Of a DNA stretch of 64,000 bases, positions 54,113 to 61,852 are shown one piece after another. Position 1 is the first letter of the stretch, and the number at the start of each line of letters is the position of its first letter. The notes beneath the pieces were generated by a model that saw only the letters and a list, made by a program, of their open reading frames with translations, ran no database searches and was not told where the DNA came from. The DNA comes from Nonomuraea pusilla (lineage in GTDB: Bacteria > Actinomycetota > Actinomycetes > Streptosporangiales > Streptosporangiaceae). The stretch is from NCBI RefSeq assembly GCF_900109355.1, contig NZ_FOBF01000003.1, positions 496,001 through 560,000 of the forward strand. Reading direction: 5' to 3'. The translations under genes were made by a program, and so were the position numbers.

Positions 54113-54922
54113 TCAATATCCTCTTGTCCAAGCATCGGTGACCGTGGCGGAGACGCGCGTCTCAACGTTAACGCCACTGGAGGCCAGGATGGACGCCGCG
54201 CTGTCGAGCCATGGCCACTCGGTGGCCCAGTGGGCGGCGTCGATGAGCGCGGGGCCTCCCGACTCCACGAACTCGCTGGCCGGGTGGTGTCTGAGGTCGG
54301 CGGTGAGGAACACGTCCACGCCGGCGGCGCGGGCCGTGCCGAGGAGGGAGTCGCCGGCGCCGCCGCTCACGGCGACGCGGGTGACCGTCCTCGACAGGTC
54401 GCCCGCCACGCGGATGCCCCCGGACGTCCTGGGGAGCCCGGCGGCGGCCCGCGCGGCGAACTCGCCGAGGGTGAGGGGCTCGGGCAGCTCGCCGACGCGG
54501 CCGAGCCCGCGCCAGGGGTCGTCGGGGAACGGCTGGAGCGGCACCAGGTCACCGGTCAGGCCCACCGCCCTGGCGAGGGCGTCGGAGACGCCGGGGTTGG
54601 CGACGTCGGCGTTGGTGTGGGCGGTGTAGAGGGCGACGTCCCGTCTGATGAGGGTGTGGACGAGGCGGCCCTTCGGCGTGTCGGCGGCGACGGTCGTGGT
54701 GCCGCGCAGGTAGAGCGGGTGGTGGGTGACGATCAGGTCGGCGTCCCACTCCAGCGCCTCCTCGGCCACCGCCGCGACGGGATCGACCGCGAACAGCACC
54801 CGCCGCACCTCCTGGGCGGGGTCACCGCAGACCAGGCCGACCGCGTCCCAGGACTCCGCCCGCGCGGGCGGGTAGGCCGCCTCCAGCACTTCGATCACGT
54901 TCGTCAGCGTCACTGCAGCCAC
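54113..54922 (-). CDS. Nif3-like dinuclear metal-centre protein
   Basis: A 269-residue NIF3/DUF34 protein. The metal-binding motifs are IVTHHPLYLRG near 63-73, YTAHTNADVANPG near 98, and, late, DAAHWATEWPWL near 228-240 with a final His/Glu pair. This family forms hexamers with two metals and may act as GTP cyclohydrolase-type or nucleotide hydrolase; its role is unsettled. GTG at 54922 is used. It is first gene of the Nif3, zinc-ribbon, RNase H operon (Rv2230c-Rv2228c order). Confidence 0.9.
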   Translation of the reverse strand: MAAVTLTNVIEVLEAAYPPARAESWDAVGLVCGDPAQEVRRVLFAVDPVAAVAEEALEWDADLIVTHHPLYLRGTTTVAADTPKGRLVHTLIRRDVALYTAHTNADVANPGVSDALARAVGLTGDLVPLQPFPDDPWRGLGRVGELPEPLTLGEFAARAAAGLPRTSGGIRVAGDLSRTVTRVAVSGGAGDSLLGTARAAGVDVFLTADLRHHPASEFVESGGPALIDAAHWATEWPWLDSAASILASSGVNVETRVSATVTDAWTRGY

Positions 54923-55063
54923 CTGCGCAGACTATCGGTGCAGGGGACGCGGGGGTGTCACCGGAGGTGCCGGGCGATCTCCGTCCGGGAGGACGAAAAC
55001 GGGGCGGGAAATCCGTTCTGTCGCGCATTGGAGCAGGCCGGGGCCGCGCGATACCGTCCACGC

Positions 55064-56089
55064 ATGACGAATCCCCTGCACCGAAGCGCCGTCGTGGCCG
55101 ACACCCACAACGACCTCCTCATGGCCGTCTCCGCCCGGCCGCCGGGGCAGTGGGCCTCGTTCTTCCGCCGCCGCTGGCTGCCGCAGCTCGTGGAGGGCGG
55201 GGTGAACCTGCAGGTGCTGCCGGTGTTCATCGACGACCAGTACCGGCCGGAGGGCGCGCTCAGGCAGACGCTGCGGATGATCGAGTGCGCGCACGTCATC
55301 GCCGAGGGCAACCCCGACAGCGTCCGGCTCTGCCTGGACGCGGGCGACATCGACAGGGCGCTCGACGAGGGCCTGATCGCGCTCGTGCTGGCGATGGAGA
55401 GCATGCCGGGGCTCGACGCGAGCGTGGAGCTGATCTCGACCGTCCACCGGCTCGGGGTGCGCATCGCGTCGATCGCGCACTTCGGCCGCACGCCGCTGGC
55501 CGACGGCAGCGCCGAGGACGCCACCGGCAGCGGCCTGACCTCGCACGGCGTGGCCGCGCTGAAGGAGATGGAGCGCCTCGGCATCGTCTTCGACGTCTCC
55601 CACCTCGGCGCCTCGGGCGTCGCACACGTCCTCGACCTGGCGACCAAGCCGGTCATGGCGACGCACTCCTCGGCCCGCGCCCTGCGCGACCACCACCGCA
55701 ACCTCACCGACGAGCAGCTGCGCGGGGTCGCCGCGACGGGCGGCGTGGTCTGCGTGAACTTCTTCGCGCCGTTCCTCGCGGGCGGCCGCGACGCCACGCT
55801 CGACGACCTGCTCGACCACATCGAGCACATCGCGGACGTCGCCGGCGTCGACCACGTCGGGCTGGGCCCCGACTTCATCCGCGAGATCATGGAGGACCTG
55901 ACGCCGCCCTGCTGCGAGGGCGTGGTCGCGGGCGACCTCGACCCGCTGGCGGCGATCCCCGGGCTGGAGGGCCCGTCCGGGCTGCCCATGGTGACCGAGG
56001 GCCTGCTCGCGCGCGGCCTTCCTGAGAAGGACGTCGAGAAGATCATCGGTGGGAACGTCCGCCGCTTCCTCGGGGAGCGGCTCGCGTGA
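55064..56089 (+). CDS. Membrane dipeptidase (M19)
   Basis: A 341-residue zinc dipeptidase. Metal ligands are in ADTHND near 12-17 (HxD), Glu in LAMESMPG near 112, His in DVSHLG near 175 and in ATHSSARALRDHHRNL near 195; DHVGLGPDF near 260 holds the terminal Asp. It hydrolyses dipeptides, including some D-amino-acid ones. No signal peptide, so cytoplasmic. Its stop overlaps the next gene, an M20 peptidase, by four bases (GTGA), implying a peptide-catabolic pair. Confidence 0.93.
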   Translation: MTNPLHRSAVVADTHNDLLMAVSARPPGQWASFFRRRWLPQLVEGGVNLQVLPVFIDDQYRPEGALRQTLRMIECAHVIAEGNPDSVRLCLDAGDIDRALDEGLIALVLAMESMPGLDASVELISTVHRLGVRIASIAHFGRTPLADGSAEDATGSGLTSHGVAALKEMERLGIVFDVSHLGASGVAHVLDLATKPVMATHSSARALRDHHRNLTDEQLRGVAATGGVVCVNFFAPFLAGGRDATLDDLLDHIEHIADVAGVDHVGLGPDFIREIMEDLTPPCCEGVVAGDLDPLAAIPGLEGPSGLPMVTEGLLARGLPEKDVEKIIGGNVRRFLGERLA

Positions 56090-57186
56090 GCGGGTCGTCG
56101 GCGCAGTCCGCCGCCCTGGTGCAGGACCTCGAGGAACTGGTCACCTGCGAGTCGTTCTCCAGCGACCTGGAGGCCGTCGCCCGCAGCGCGCAGGTGGTGG
56201 CCGGCATGGGCGCCCGCCACCTGGGCGCGCGGCCCGAGCTCCTGGTGATCGACGGCGTGACGCACCTGCGCTGGACGTTCGGCACGCCGAGGGTCCTCCT
56301 GCTGGGGCACCACGACACGGTCTGGCCCATCGGCACGCTGCGCACCCATCCCTGGTCGGTGGCCGACGGCGTGGCGCGCGGGCCCGGCGTGTTCGACATG
56401 AAGGCGGGCCTGGTGCAGATGTTCCACGCGCTCGCCGGGCTCGGCTCGCTCGACGGGGTCACGCTGCTCGTCACGGGCGACGAGGAGACCGGCTCCGCCA
56501 CCTCCTCGAAGCTGATCGAGGACACCGCGCGCGGGCTGACCGCCACGTTCGTCACGGAGGCGAGCGCCGACGGCGGCGCGCTGAAGACGGCCCGCAAGGG
56601 CACGTCGCTCTACACGGTGGACGTGCACGGCAAGGCGGCGCACGCCGGGCTCGAACCGGAGAAGGGCGCGAACGCGGGCGTGGAGCTGGCCCACCAGATC
56701 CTGGCGATCGCCGGGCTGGGCTCGGGCGGCACCACGGTCACGCCGACCGTGCTGTCGGGCGGCACGACGTTCAACACCGTCCCCGCGCGGGCCACGGTCG
56801 GGGTGGACGTCCGGGTGGAGACGCTCGCGGAGCAGGCCAGGGTGGACGCGGAGATGCGGGCCCTGCGCCCGGTCGTGCCGGGCACGCGGCTGGAGGTGCA
56901 GGGCGGCCCGAACCGGCCGCCGCTGGAGGCGCGGATGTCCGCCGGGCTCTACACGCTGGCCCAGAAGCTGGCGGCGGAGCTGGGCCTCGCGCCGCTCGCG
57001 TCGGCCGCGGTGGGCGGGGCGTCCGACGGCAACTTCACGGCCGGGGTGGGCTGTCCCACGCTCGACGGGCTCGGAGCGGTGGGCGGCGGGGCGCACGCCG
57101 ACCACGAGCACGTCGTCCTGGCCGAGATGCCGGGGCGTACGGCCCTGCTGCGGGGCCTGGTCGAGGCGACTCTCGGGCGTGGGTAG
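56086..57186 (+). CDS. M20 family carboxypeptidase (glutamate carboxypeptidase type)
   Basis: A 366-residue M20 metallopeptidase. The metal-binding sites are LGHHDTVWPIG near 78 (HxD), ARGPGVFDMKAG near 103 (bridging Asp), GDEETGS near 133 (catalytic Glu and ligand) and HADHEHVV near 345 (last His). A dimerisation lid is inserted at about 175-280. It resembles the glutamate carboxypeptidase (CPG2) group. GTG at 56086 overlaps the dipeptidase stop. The pair probably breaks down peptides with gamma- or C-terminal glutamate; the exact substrate is not visible. Confidence 0.92.
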   Translation: MSGSSAQSAALVQDLEELVTCESFSSDLEAVARSAQVVAGMGARHLGARPELLVIDGVTHLRWTFGTPRVLLLGHHDTVWPIGTLRTHPWSVADGVARGPGVFDMKAGLVQMFHALAGLGSLDGVTLLVTGDEETGSATSSKLIEDTARGLTATFVTEASADGGALKTARKGTSLYTVDVHGKAAHAGLEPEKGANAGVELAHQILAIAGLGSGGTTVTPTVLSGGTTFNTVPARATVGVDVRVETLAEQARVDAEMRALRPVVPGTRLEVQGGPNRPPLEARMSAGLYTLAQKLAAELGLAPLASAAVGGASDGNFTAGVGCPTLDGLGAVGGGAHADHEHVVLAEMPGRTALLRGLVEATLGRG

Positions 57187-57204
57187 CTCTTCGCGATCGA
57201 ACGG

Positions 57205-57229
57205 TTACGGAGAGCTGTCTCTCCGGTAA
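57205..57229 (+). terminator. Hairpin after M20 peptidase
   Basis: CGGAGAG-CTGT-CTCTCCG, with flanking TTAC/GTAA matches after one mismatch, begins about 20 bases after the stop codon of the M20 gene. Likely terminator, no U-tract. Confidence 0.5.
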
Positions 57230-57268
57230 GGGTGGCGGCCCGGTCACGGACGGTACTGAAAGGAGCGT

Positions 57269-57294
57269 GCGCGTCCTCATCCCCGAGGACGCGC
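57269..57294 (+). other. Stable stem-loop in the leader of the inhibitor gene
   Basis: GCGCGTCCTC, loop ATCCCC, GAGGACGCGC: a perfect 10-base stem ending 19 bases before the ATG and leaving the GGGAGG ribosome binding site free just downstream. May act in mRNA stability or translation. Confidence 0.5.
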
Positions 57295-57313
57295 CGCCGA
57301 CCTGGGAGGTCCC

Positions 57314-57718
57314 ATGACCGTTGCGACGACGGCCGCCCGCCGGTTCGCCGCGATCACCCTCTGCGTGGCCGCGCCGCTCGCCGCCTCCTGCCTGACCGCC
57401 CGGGCCGACGCGACGGCCCGGCGGCCGGGGGCGGAGCTGTTCATCACCGTCCGAACGGCCGCGGGCGAGGCGCGCTCGATGCGGCTGACCTGCGAACCCG
57501 ACGGCGGCATCCACCCGCGCCCCGAGGAGGCGTGCGACGCGCTGCGCGAGGTGGACGGCGACATCGACGCGCTGCCCGTGGACGACCGGCCGTGCACCTT
57601 CCTGTACCAGCCGGTGCGCGCCGAGGTCCGGGGCCACTGGGGTGACACCGAGACGGACTACGCCCGCGACTTCCCCAACGCCTGCGTCATGCGGCGCCAC
57701 CTCAGCCCCCTCGTCTGA
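57314..57718 (+). CDS. Subtilisin inhibitor-like (SSI) secreted protein
   Basis: A 134-residue exported protease inhibitor. A signal peptide with cleavage after TARADA near residue 32 is followed by the SSI fold: LTCEPDGGIHPRPEEACDAL near 59-78 with the first disulfide pair, then CTFLYQPVRAEVRG near 95 and FPNACVMRR near 120 with the second. SSI proteins inhibit extracellular subtilisin-type proteases. The reactive-site bond region is CTFLYQP-proximal; the P1 residue cannot be set with certainty. GGGAGG lies six bases before the ATG. It is monocistronic. Confidence 0.88.
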   Translation: MTVATTAARRFAAITLCVAAPLAASCLTARADATARRPGAELFITVRTAAGEARSMRLTCEPDGGIHPRPEEACDALREVDGDIDALPVDDRPCTFLYQPVRAEVRGHWGDTETDYARDFPNACVMRRHLSPLV

Positions 57719-57814
57719 CCCCCCGCCACCCCTCGGTGCGCGCCGAGCCCCCCGGACGCGCACGCCGGGCGGGGCGCGCCCGGCCCCCCGGACGCGCCCC
57801 GCCCTTTCCCGTAG

Positions 57815-57853
57815 TTGACCTCAAGCAGGCTTGAGGTTGCACCCTCGGGTGCA
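57815..57853 (+). promoter_or_regulatory. SoxR-type box and promoter
   Basis: TTGACC (-35, 57815) is followed by the dyad ACCTCAAG-CAGG-CTTGAGGT (57818-57837), which is the SoxR consensus CCTCAAG-N4-CTTGAGG. A CACCCT -10 candidate comes 19 bases after the -35, the over-long spacer typical of MerR-family activation. A second dyad TGCACCC-TC-GGGTGCA runs to the first base of the ATG, so the mRNA may be leaderless. Confidence 0.8.
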
Positions 57854-59709
57854 TGAAGGTGATCGAGGTGACGAGATTCGGCGGGCCCGACGTGCTCAGG
57901 CCGGCGGACGCGCCGGAGCCCGAGGCGGGCCCGGGGCAGGTCGTGATCGGCGTGTCCGTGGTGGACGTGATGTCGCTGGACGCCCAGCTGCGTACGGGCT
58001 GGGGGCAGGAGTGGTTCCCGAACCGGCCGCCGTTCGTGCCGGGCACCGGCGTGGCGGGGCGGGTGCTGTCGGCGGGCCAGGGCGTCGATCCCGGCTGGGT
58101 GGGGCGGCGGGTGGCGGCGCTGCTGCCGGGCGGCGGCGGGTACGCCGAACGGGTGGCGGCCGGCGTGGACACGCTGGTGGAGGTGCCCGGCGGGCTCAGC
58201 CTGCGCAGGGCCGCGGCGCTGCTCCAGGTGGGCCCCGCGGCTCTCGGCCTGACGGACGCGGCCGGGCTCGGGCCCGGCACGCGGGTGCTGGTCACCGGGG
58301 CGGGCGGCGGGCTGGGGCTGCCGCTAGTCATGCTGGCCGCCGCGGCGGGCGCCAGGGTGACGGCGGCGGCGCGCGGGGAGGCCAAGCGCGAGGCGGCCCT
58401 GCGGTACGGCGCCGCCGAGACGGTGGACTACGCCGCGCTGACCGACCCGGAGGAGCACGGCGGGCGGGCGTTCGACGTCGTCCTCGACGGCGTGGGCGGG
58501 CAGGTCGGCGGGGCGGCCTTCCGGCTCGTCGCCCCCGGCGGGGTGTTCTTCGCCTACGGCGTGCCGAGCGGCTCCACCGCGCCCGTCGACCAGGCCGAGG
58601 CGGAGCGGCGCGGTGTGCGGCTCGTCGGCATGGAGCAGGTGCGGTTCGGGCCCGAGGAGTTCAGGCGGCTGGCGGCCAGGACGATGGAGGAGGCCGCGGC
58701 CGGCCGCCTGGCGACCGAGATCGGCCTGGCCGTCCCGCTGGAGCGGGCGCCGGAGGCGCACGCGGCCCTGGAGTCGCGCGCGCTGGTCGGCAAGGCGGTG
58801 CTGCTGGCCACCGCGCGGGCGGCCAGGTACCGGCGGCACGGCGGGCCCGAGGTGCTGGAGGTGGAGGAGGTGCCGCTCCCCCAGCCCGGCCCCGGCCAGG
58901 TCCGGGTCGCGGTGCGCGCCGCCGGGGTGAACCCGATCGACTGGAAGCTGCGCGCGGGCCTCATGGGCGGCGCGCCGCAGGGCCCGGTGGGCACCGGCAT
59001 GGAGCTGGCCGGCACGGTGGACGCGCTCGGTCCCGGCGTCGAGGGGCTGCCGCTGGGGCTGCCCGTGTTCGGCCAGGCGCCGCCGGGCGCGGTCGCCACG
59101 CACGCCCTCGCCGACGCCTCCACGCTGGCTCCCATCCCGGACGGGCTGTCGTTCGAGGAGGCGGCCGCGCTGCCCGTCGCCCTGGAGACGGCCCGCCGCG
59201 CGCTGCTCCTGCTCGGCCCGCGGCCCGGCGAGACGCTGCTGGTGCACGCGGTGGCGGGCGGCGTGGGGCTGGCCGCCGCGCAGCTCGCGGCGGCGGAGGG
59301 GGTGCGGGTCGTGGGCACCGCCAGCGAGCGCCACCACGCGCGGCTGAAGGAACTGGGGATCGAGCCCGTCACGTACGGCGAGGGGCTGGAGGAGCGCGTG
59401 CCGGGGCCGGTGGACAAGGTGCTGGACGCCTCGGGACGCGACGTGCTGGAGGTGTCGGTGAAGCTGGCGGGCGGCCCCGACCGGGTGGTCACCATCGCCG
59501 ACCCGGCGGGCGCGGCCCGGCACGGCGTGCGGTTCTCGTCGAGCGGCGGGCACGCGGCGCCGCCCCCGAACCCCGGAGCGGTGCGCGTCCCGGTGGCGGA
59601 GACGTTCCCGCTGGAGCGGGTGGCGGACGCCCACCGCCGCAGCCAGGACGGCCACTTCCTCGGCAAGCTCGTGGTCGTCATGGACGCGGAAGGACTCTTG
59701 CCGCGATAG
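57853..59709 (+). CDS. Tandem-fused MDR oxidoreductase (two quinone-reductase domains)
   Basis: A 618-residue protein made of two complete medium-chain reductase domains in a row. Domain 1 (1-323) has a catalytic GroES-like part, the NAD(P)H motif VTGAGGGLGLPLVM near 140 and ends GKAVLLAT. Domain 2 (from about 325, ARYRRHGGPEVLEVEEVPLP) repeats the fold with VHAVAGGVGLAAAQL near 470 and ends LGKLVVVMD. No zinc-ligand cysteines are seen, so it fits the zinc-free QOR/CCR group. It would reduce quinones or enones with NADPH. ATG at 57853, under a SoxR-type box; a WYL regulator follows 17 bases on. Confidence 0.9.
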   Translation: MKVIEVTRFGGPDVLRPADAPEPEAGPGQVVIGVSVVDVMSLDAQLRTGWGQEWFPNRPPFVPGTGVAGRVLSAGQGVDPGWVGRRVAALLPGGGGYAERVAAGVDTLVEVPGGLSLRRAAALLQVGPAALGLTDAAGLGPGTRVLVTGAGGGLGLPLVMLAAAAGARVTAAARGEAKREAALRYGAAETVDYAALTDPEEHGGRAFDVVLDGVGGQVGGAAFRLVAPGGVFFAYGVPSGSTAPVDQAEAERRGVRLVGMEQVRFGPEEFRRLAARTMEEAAAGRLATEIGLAVPLERAPEAHAALESRALVGKAVLLATARAARYRRHGGPEVLEVEEVPLPQPGPGQVRVAVRAAGVNPIDWKLRAGLMGGAPQGPVGTGMELAGTVDALGPGVEGLPLGLPVFGQAPPGAVATHALADASTLAPIPDGLSFEEAAALPVALETARRALLLLGPRPGETLLVHAVAGGVGLAAAQLAAAEGVRVVGTASERHHARLKELGIEPVTYGEGLEERVPGPVDKVLDASGRDVLEVSVKLAGGPDRVVTIADPAGAARHGVRFSSSGGHAAPPPNPGAVRVPVAETFPLERVADAHRRSQDGHFLGKLVVVMDAEGLLPR

Positions 59710-59726
59710 CGGGCACACTGGTCGGC

Positions 59727-60725
59727 ATGCTCGAAACGTCGGCACGCCTGCTCAAGCTGCTCTCCCTGCTCCAGGCGCACCGGGACTGGCCCGGCCCCGA
59801 GCTGGCCGCCCGCCTCGGCGTCACCACCAGGACGATCCGCAACGACGTGGAGCGCCTGCGCAGCCTCGGCTACCCGGTGCACGGGACGCCGGGCGTCGCG
59901 GGCGGCTACCGGCTGGGCGCGGGCGCGGCGCTGCCGCCGCTCCTGCTCGACGACGAGGAGGCGGTGGCGGTCGCCGTGGGCCTCGGGCGGGCGGCGGGCG
60001 GCGGGGTCGAGGGCATCGAGGAGAGCTCGGTGCGGGCCCTCGCCAAGCTGGAGCAGGTGCTGCCGGCGCGGCTGCGCCGCCGGGTGGGGGCGCTGAACGC
60101 GTACACGGTGCAGGTGCCGGTGCGGCTCGCGGCGGAGGGCCAGGCCGTGGCCCCGGAGACGCTCACCACGATCGCGAACGCCGCGCGCGACCGCGAGCGG
60201 CTGCGCTTCGACTACACGGGCCACGACGGGTCGGCCACGCTGCGCGACGTGGAGCCGTACCGGCTGGTGCACCGGCGGGGCCGCTGGTACCTGGTCGGCC
60301 ACGACGTCGAGCGGCGCGACTGGCGGACGTTCCGCGTGGACCGCCTGCGGCTGCGCACCCCGGCCGGGCCCCGGTTCACCCCGCGTGAGCTGCCGGGCGA
60401 CGGCGACGTGGCGGCGTACGTGGAGAAGGGGGTGAAGGACGCGATGTGGCGCCACCGGGGCACGGTGCTGCTGCGCGCGCCCGCGTCGCGCCTGCGGGGG
60501 CTGCCGCCCAGCCTGGTCCCCGAGCCCGTGGACGACGCCACCTGCCTGCTGCGCGTCGGCGGCGACGACCTGGACGGCATCGCGGCCTGGATCGGCGTCC
60601 TCGGCGTCGACTTCGAGGTGCTCGACCCGCCGGAGCTGGGCGAGGCCGTGCTGCGCCTGGCGGAGCGGTACCGCAGGGCCGTCAGCGGCCGGTCAGCGGA
60701 CGGTCAGCCGCGCCTCGCACGCTGA
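59727..60725 (+). CDS. WYL-domain transcriptional regulator
   Basis: A 332-residue regulator with an N-terminal HTH_11 winged helix (LLSLLQAHRDWPGPELAARL near 10-30 and TTRTIRNDVERLRSLGYPV near 35-53), a WYL domain (residues about 150-220 with RGRWYLVGHDVERRDWRTFR) and a WCX C-terminal extension. WYL domains sense small ligands or single-stranded DNA. The ATG at 59727 lies 17 bases after the double MDR gene, so co-transcription is likely and feedback on it possible; the next gene begins five bases after the stop. Confidence 0.9.
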   Translation: MLETSARLLKLLSLLQAHRDWPGPELAARLGVTTRTIRNDVERLRSLGYPVHGTPGVAGGYRLGAGAALPPLLLDDEEAVAVAVGLGRAAGGGVEGIEESSVRALAKLEQVLPARLRRRVGALNAYTVQVPVRLAAEGQAVAPETLTTIANAARDRERLRFDYTGHDGSATLRDVEPYRLVHRRGRWYLVGHDVERRDWRTFRVDRLRLRTPAGPRFTPRELPGDGDVAAYVEKGVKDAMWRHRGTVLLRAPASRLRGLPPSLVPEPVDDATCLLRVGGDDLDGIAAWIGVLGVDFEVLDPPELGEAVLRLAERYRRAVSGRSADGQPRLAR

Positions 60726-60730
60726 GCCGT

Positions 60731-61852
60731 ATGAGGAACTTGACGCAGGTCGCGGGGGGCAGGGACGACTTCCAGCTCGTCCACCACCTGACGGTGACGG
60801 GTGGCCAGGTGGAGATCGGCGCGGCGCTGGCCGAGGAGGCGCGCAGGCTGGGCTGGGCGCCGGCGCCCGCCGACCCGGCCGTGAACAGGGCGCGCAGGAC
60901 CTGGTTCGAACGGCACTGGCCGCAGCACCACGCCCGCATGGACGGCGCGGCCGAGGTCCTCGGCCTCGACCCCGACCAGGACGACGTGGCGCTCGACGGA
61001 CTCGGCTTCGTTCCCGAGGGCTCCGGCTGCTCGGCGCTGTGGGTGCCGCCCGGGTCTGCGTCCGACGGGCACGGCAGGATCGGACGGAACTACGACTTCT
61101 TCCCGCTCACCACGAGCGAGGTCATGGGCGGCGCGCCCCGGCCGCGCGAGCTGCCGATGGCGTCGCGCCCCTACGTGATCACCACGGTGCCCGCCGACGG
61201 CGGCCTCGCCTCGGTCGTCGTCACGATGAACGAGCTGGACGGCTGCATGGACGGCGTGAACGCCGCCGGCCTGGCGGTGGTGCTGCTCCTCGCCGACATC
61301 GAGCGGGCGGCGCCGCCCGAGCACGTCGCGCCGCAGGTCGGGGTGAACCCGGTGCAGCTCCCCCGCTTCCTGCTGGACACCTGCGAGAACGTCGCGCAGG
61401 CCAGGCAGGCGCTGCTCGGCGCCAAGCAGTACGACCACGGCACGCCCCTGCACTACCTGGTGGCCGACGCGCACGGCGGCGCGTTCGTGTGGGAGCGCGG
61501 CAGGGACGGCTCCGAGCACGCCGTCGAGGCGGGCGACGGCGGCCCGCTGTGCGTCACCAACCACCTGCTGCACCGCCACCCCGACCCGGCGGGCCTGCCG
61601 GAGGACGGCCCGGCCACGTTCGGGACGTACGGGCGGCTGCGGACGCTGCACGAGCGCGGCCGGGGCGGCGTCCTGTCGCCGGACGCCCTGCGGGAGTCGC
61701 TGCGCGCGGTCGCGCAGGGCGAGGACCCGGCCGTGCCGTTCCGCACGCTGTGGACGTCCGTGCTGGACACCGCCGGCCGCACCCTGGCGATCCGCTTCCA
61801 CCTGGGCGACGGCCGGGGCTACAGCGACGAGCTGGTCTTCTCCGCCAGGTAG
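60731..61852 (+). CDS. C45-type Ntn-hydrolase (acyl-coenzyme A:6-APA acyltransferase-like)
   Basis: A 373-residue protein of the C45/AAT family. The catalytic Cys is in EGSGCSALWVPP near 97, followed by GRNYDFFP near 118 and VTMNELDGCMDGVNAAGL near 162-180; VTNHLLHR near 278 belongs to the active-site pocket. C45 proteins cleave autocatalytically before the Cys to expose an N-terminal nucleophile, then hydrolyse or transfer acyl amides; here the Cys follows a serine-glycine pair. No signal peptide. Its 3' end overlaps the convergent CoA ligase by 34 bases. The substrate is unknown; tight linkage to the WYL regulator suggests control by it. Confidence 0.82.
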   Translation: MRNLTQVAGGRDDFQLVHHLTVTGGQVEIGAALAEEARRLGWAPAPADPAVNRARRTWFERHWPQHHARMDGAAEVLGLDPDQDDVALDGLGFVPEGSGCSALWVPPGSASDGHGRIGRNYDFFPLTTSEVMGGAPRPRELPMASRPYVITTVPADGGLASVVVTMNELDGCMDGVNAAGLAVVLLLADIERAAPPEHVAPQVGVNPVQLPRFLLDTCENVAQARQALLGAKQYDHGTPLHYLVADAHGGAFVWERGRDGSEHAVEAGDGGPLCVTNHLLHRHPDPAGLPEDGPATFGTYGRLRTLHERGRGGVLSPDALRESLRAVAQGEDPAVPFRTLWTSVLDTAGRTLAIRFHLGDGRGYSDELVFSAR

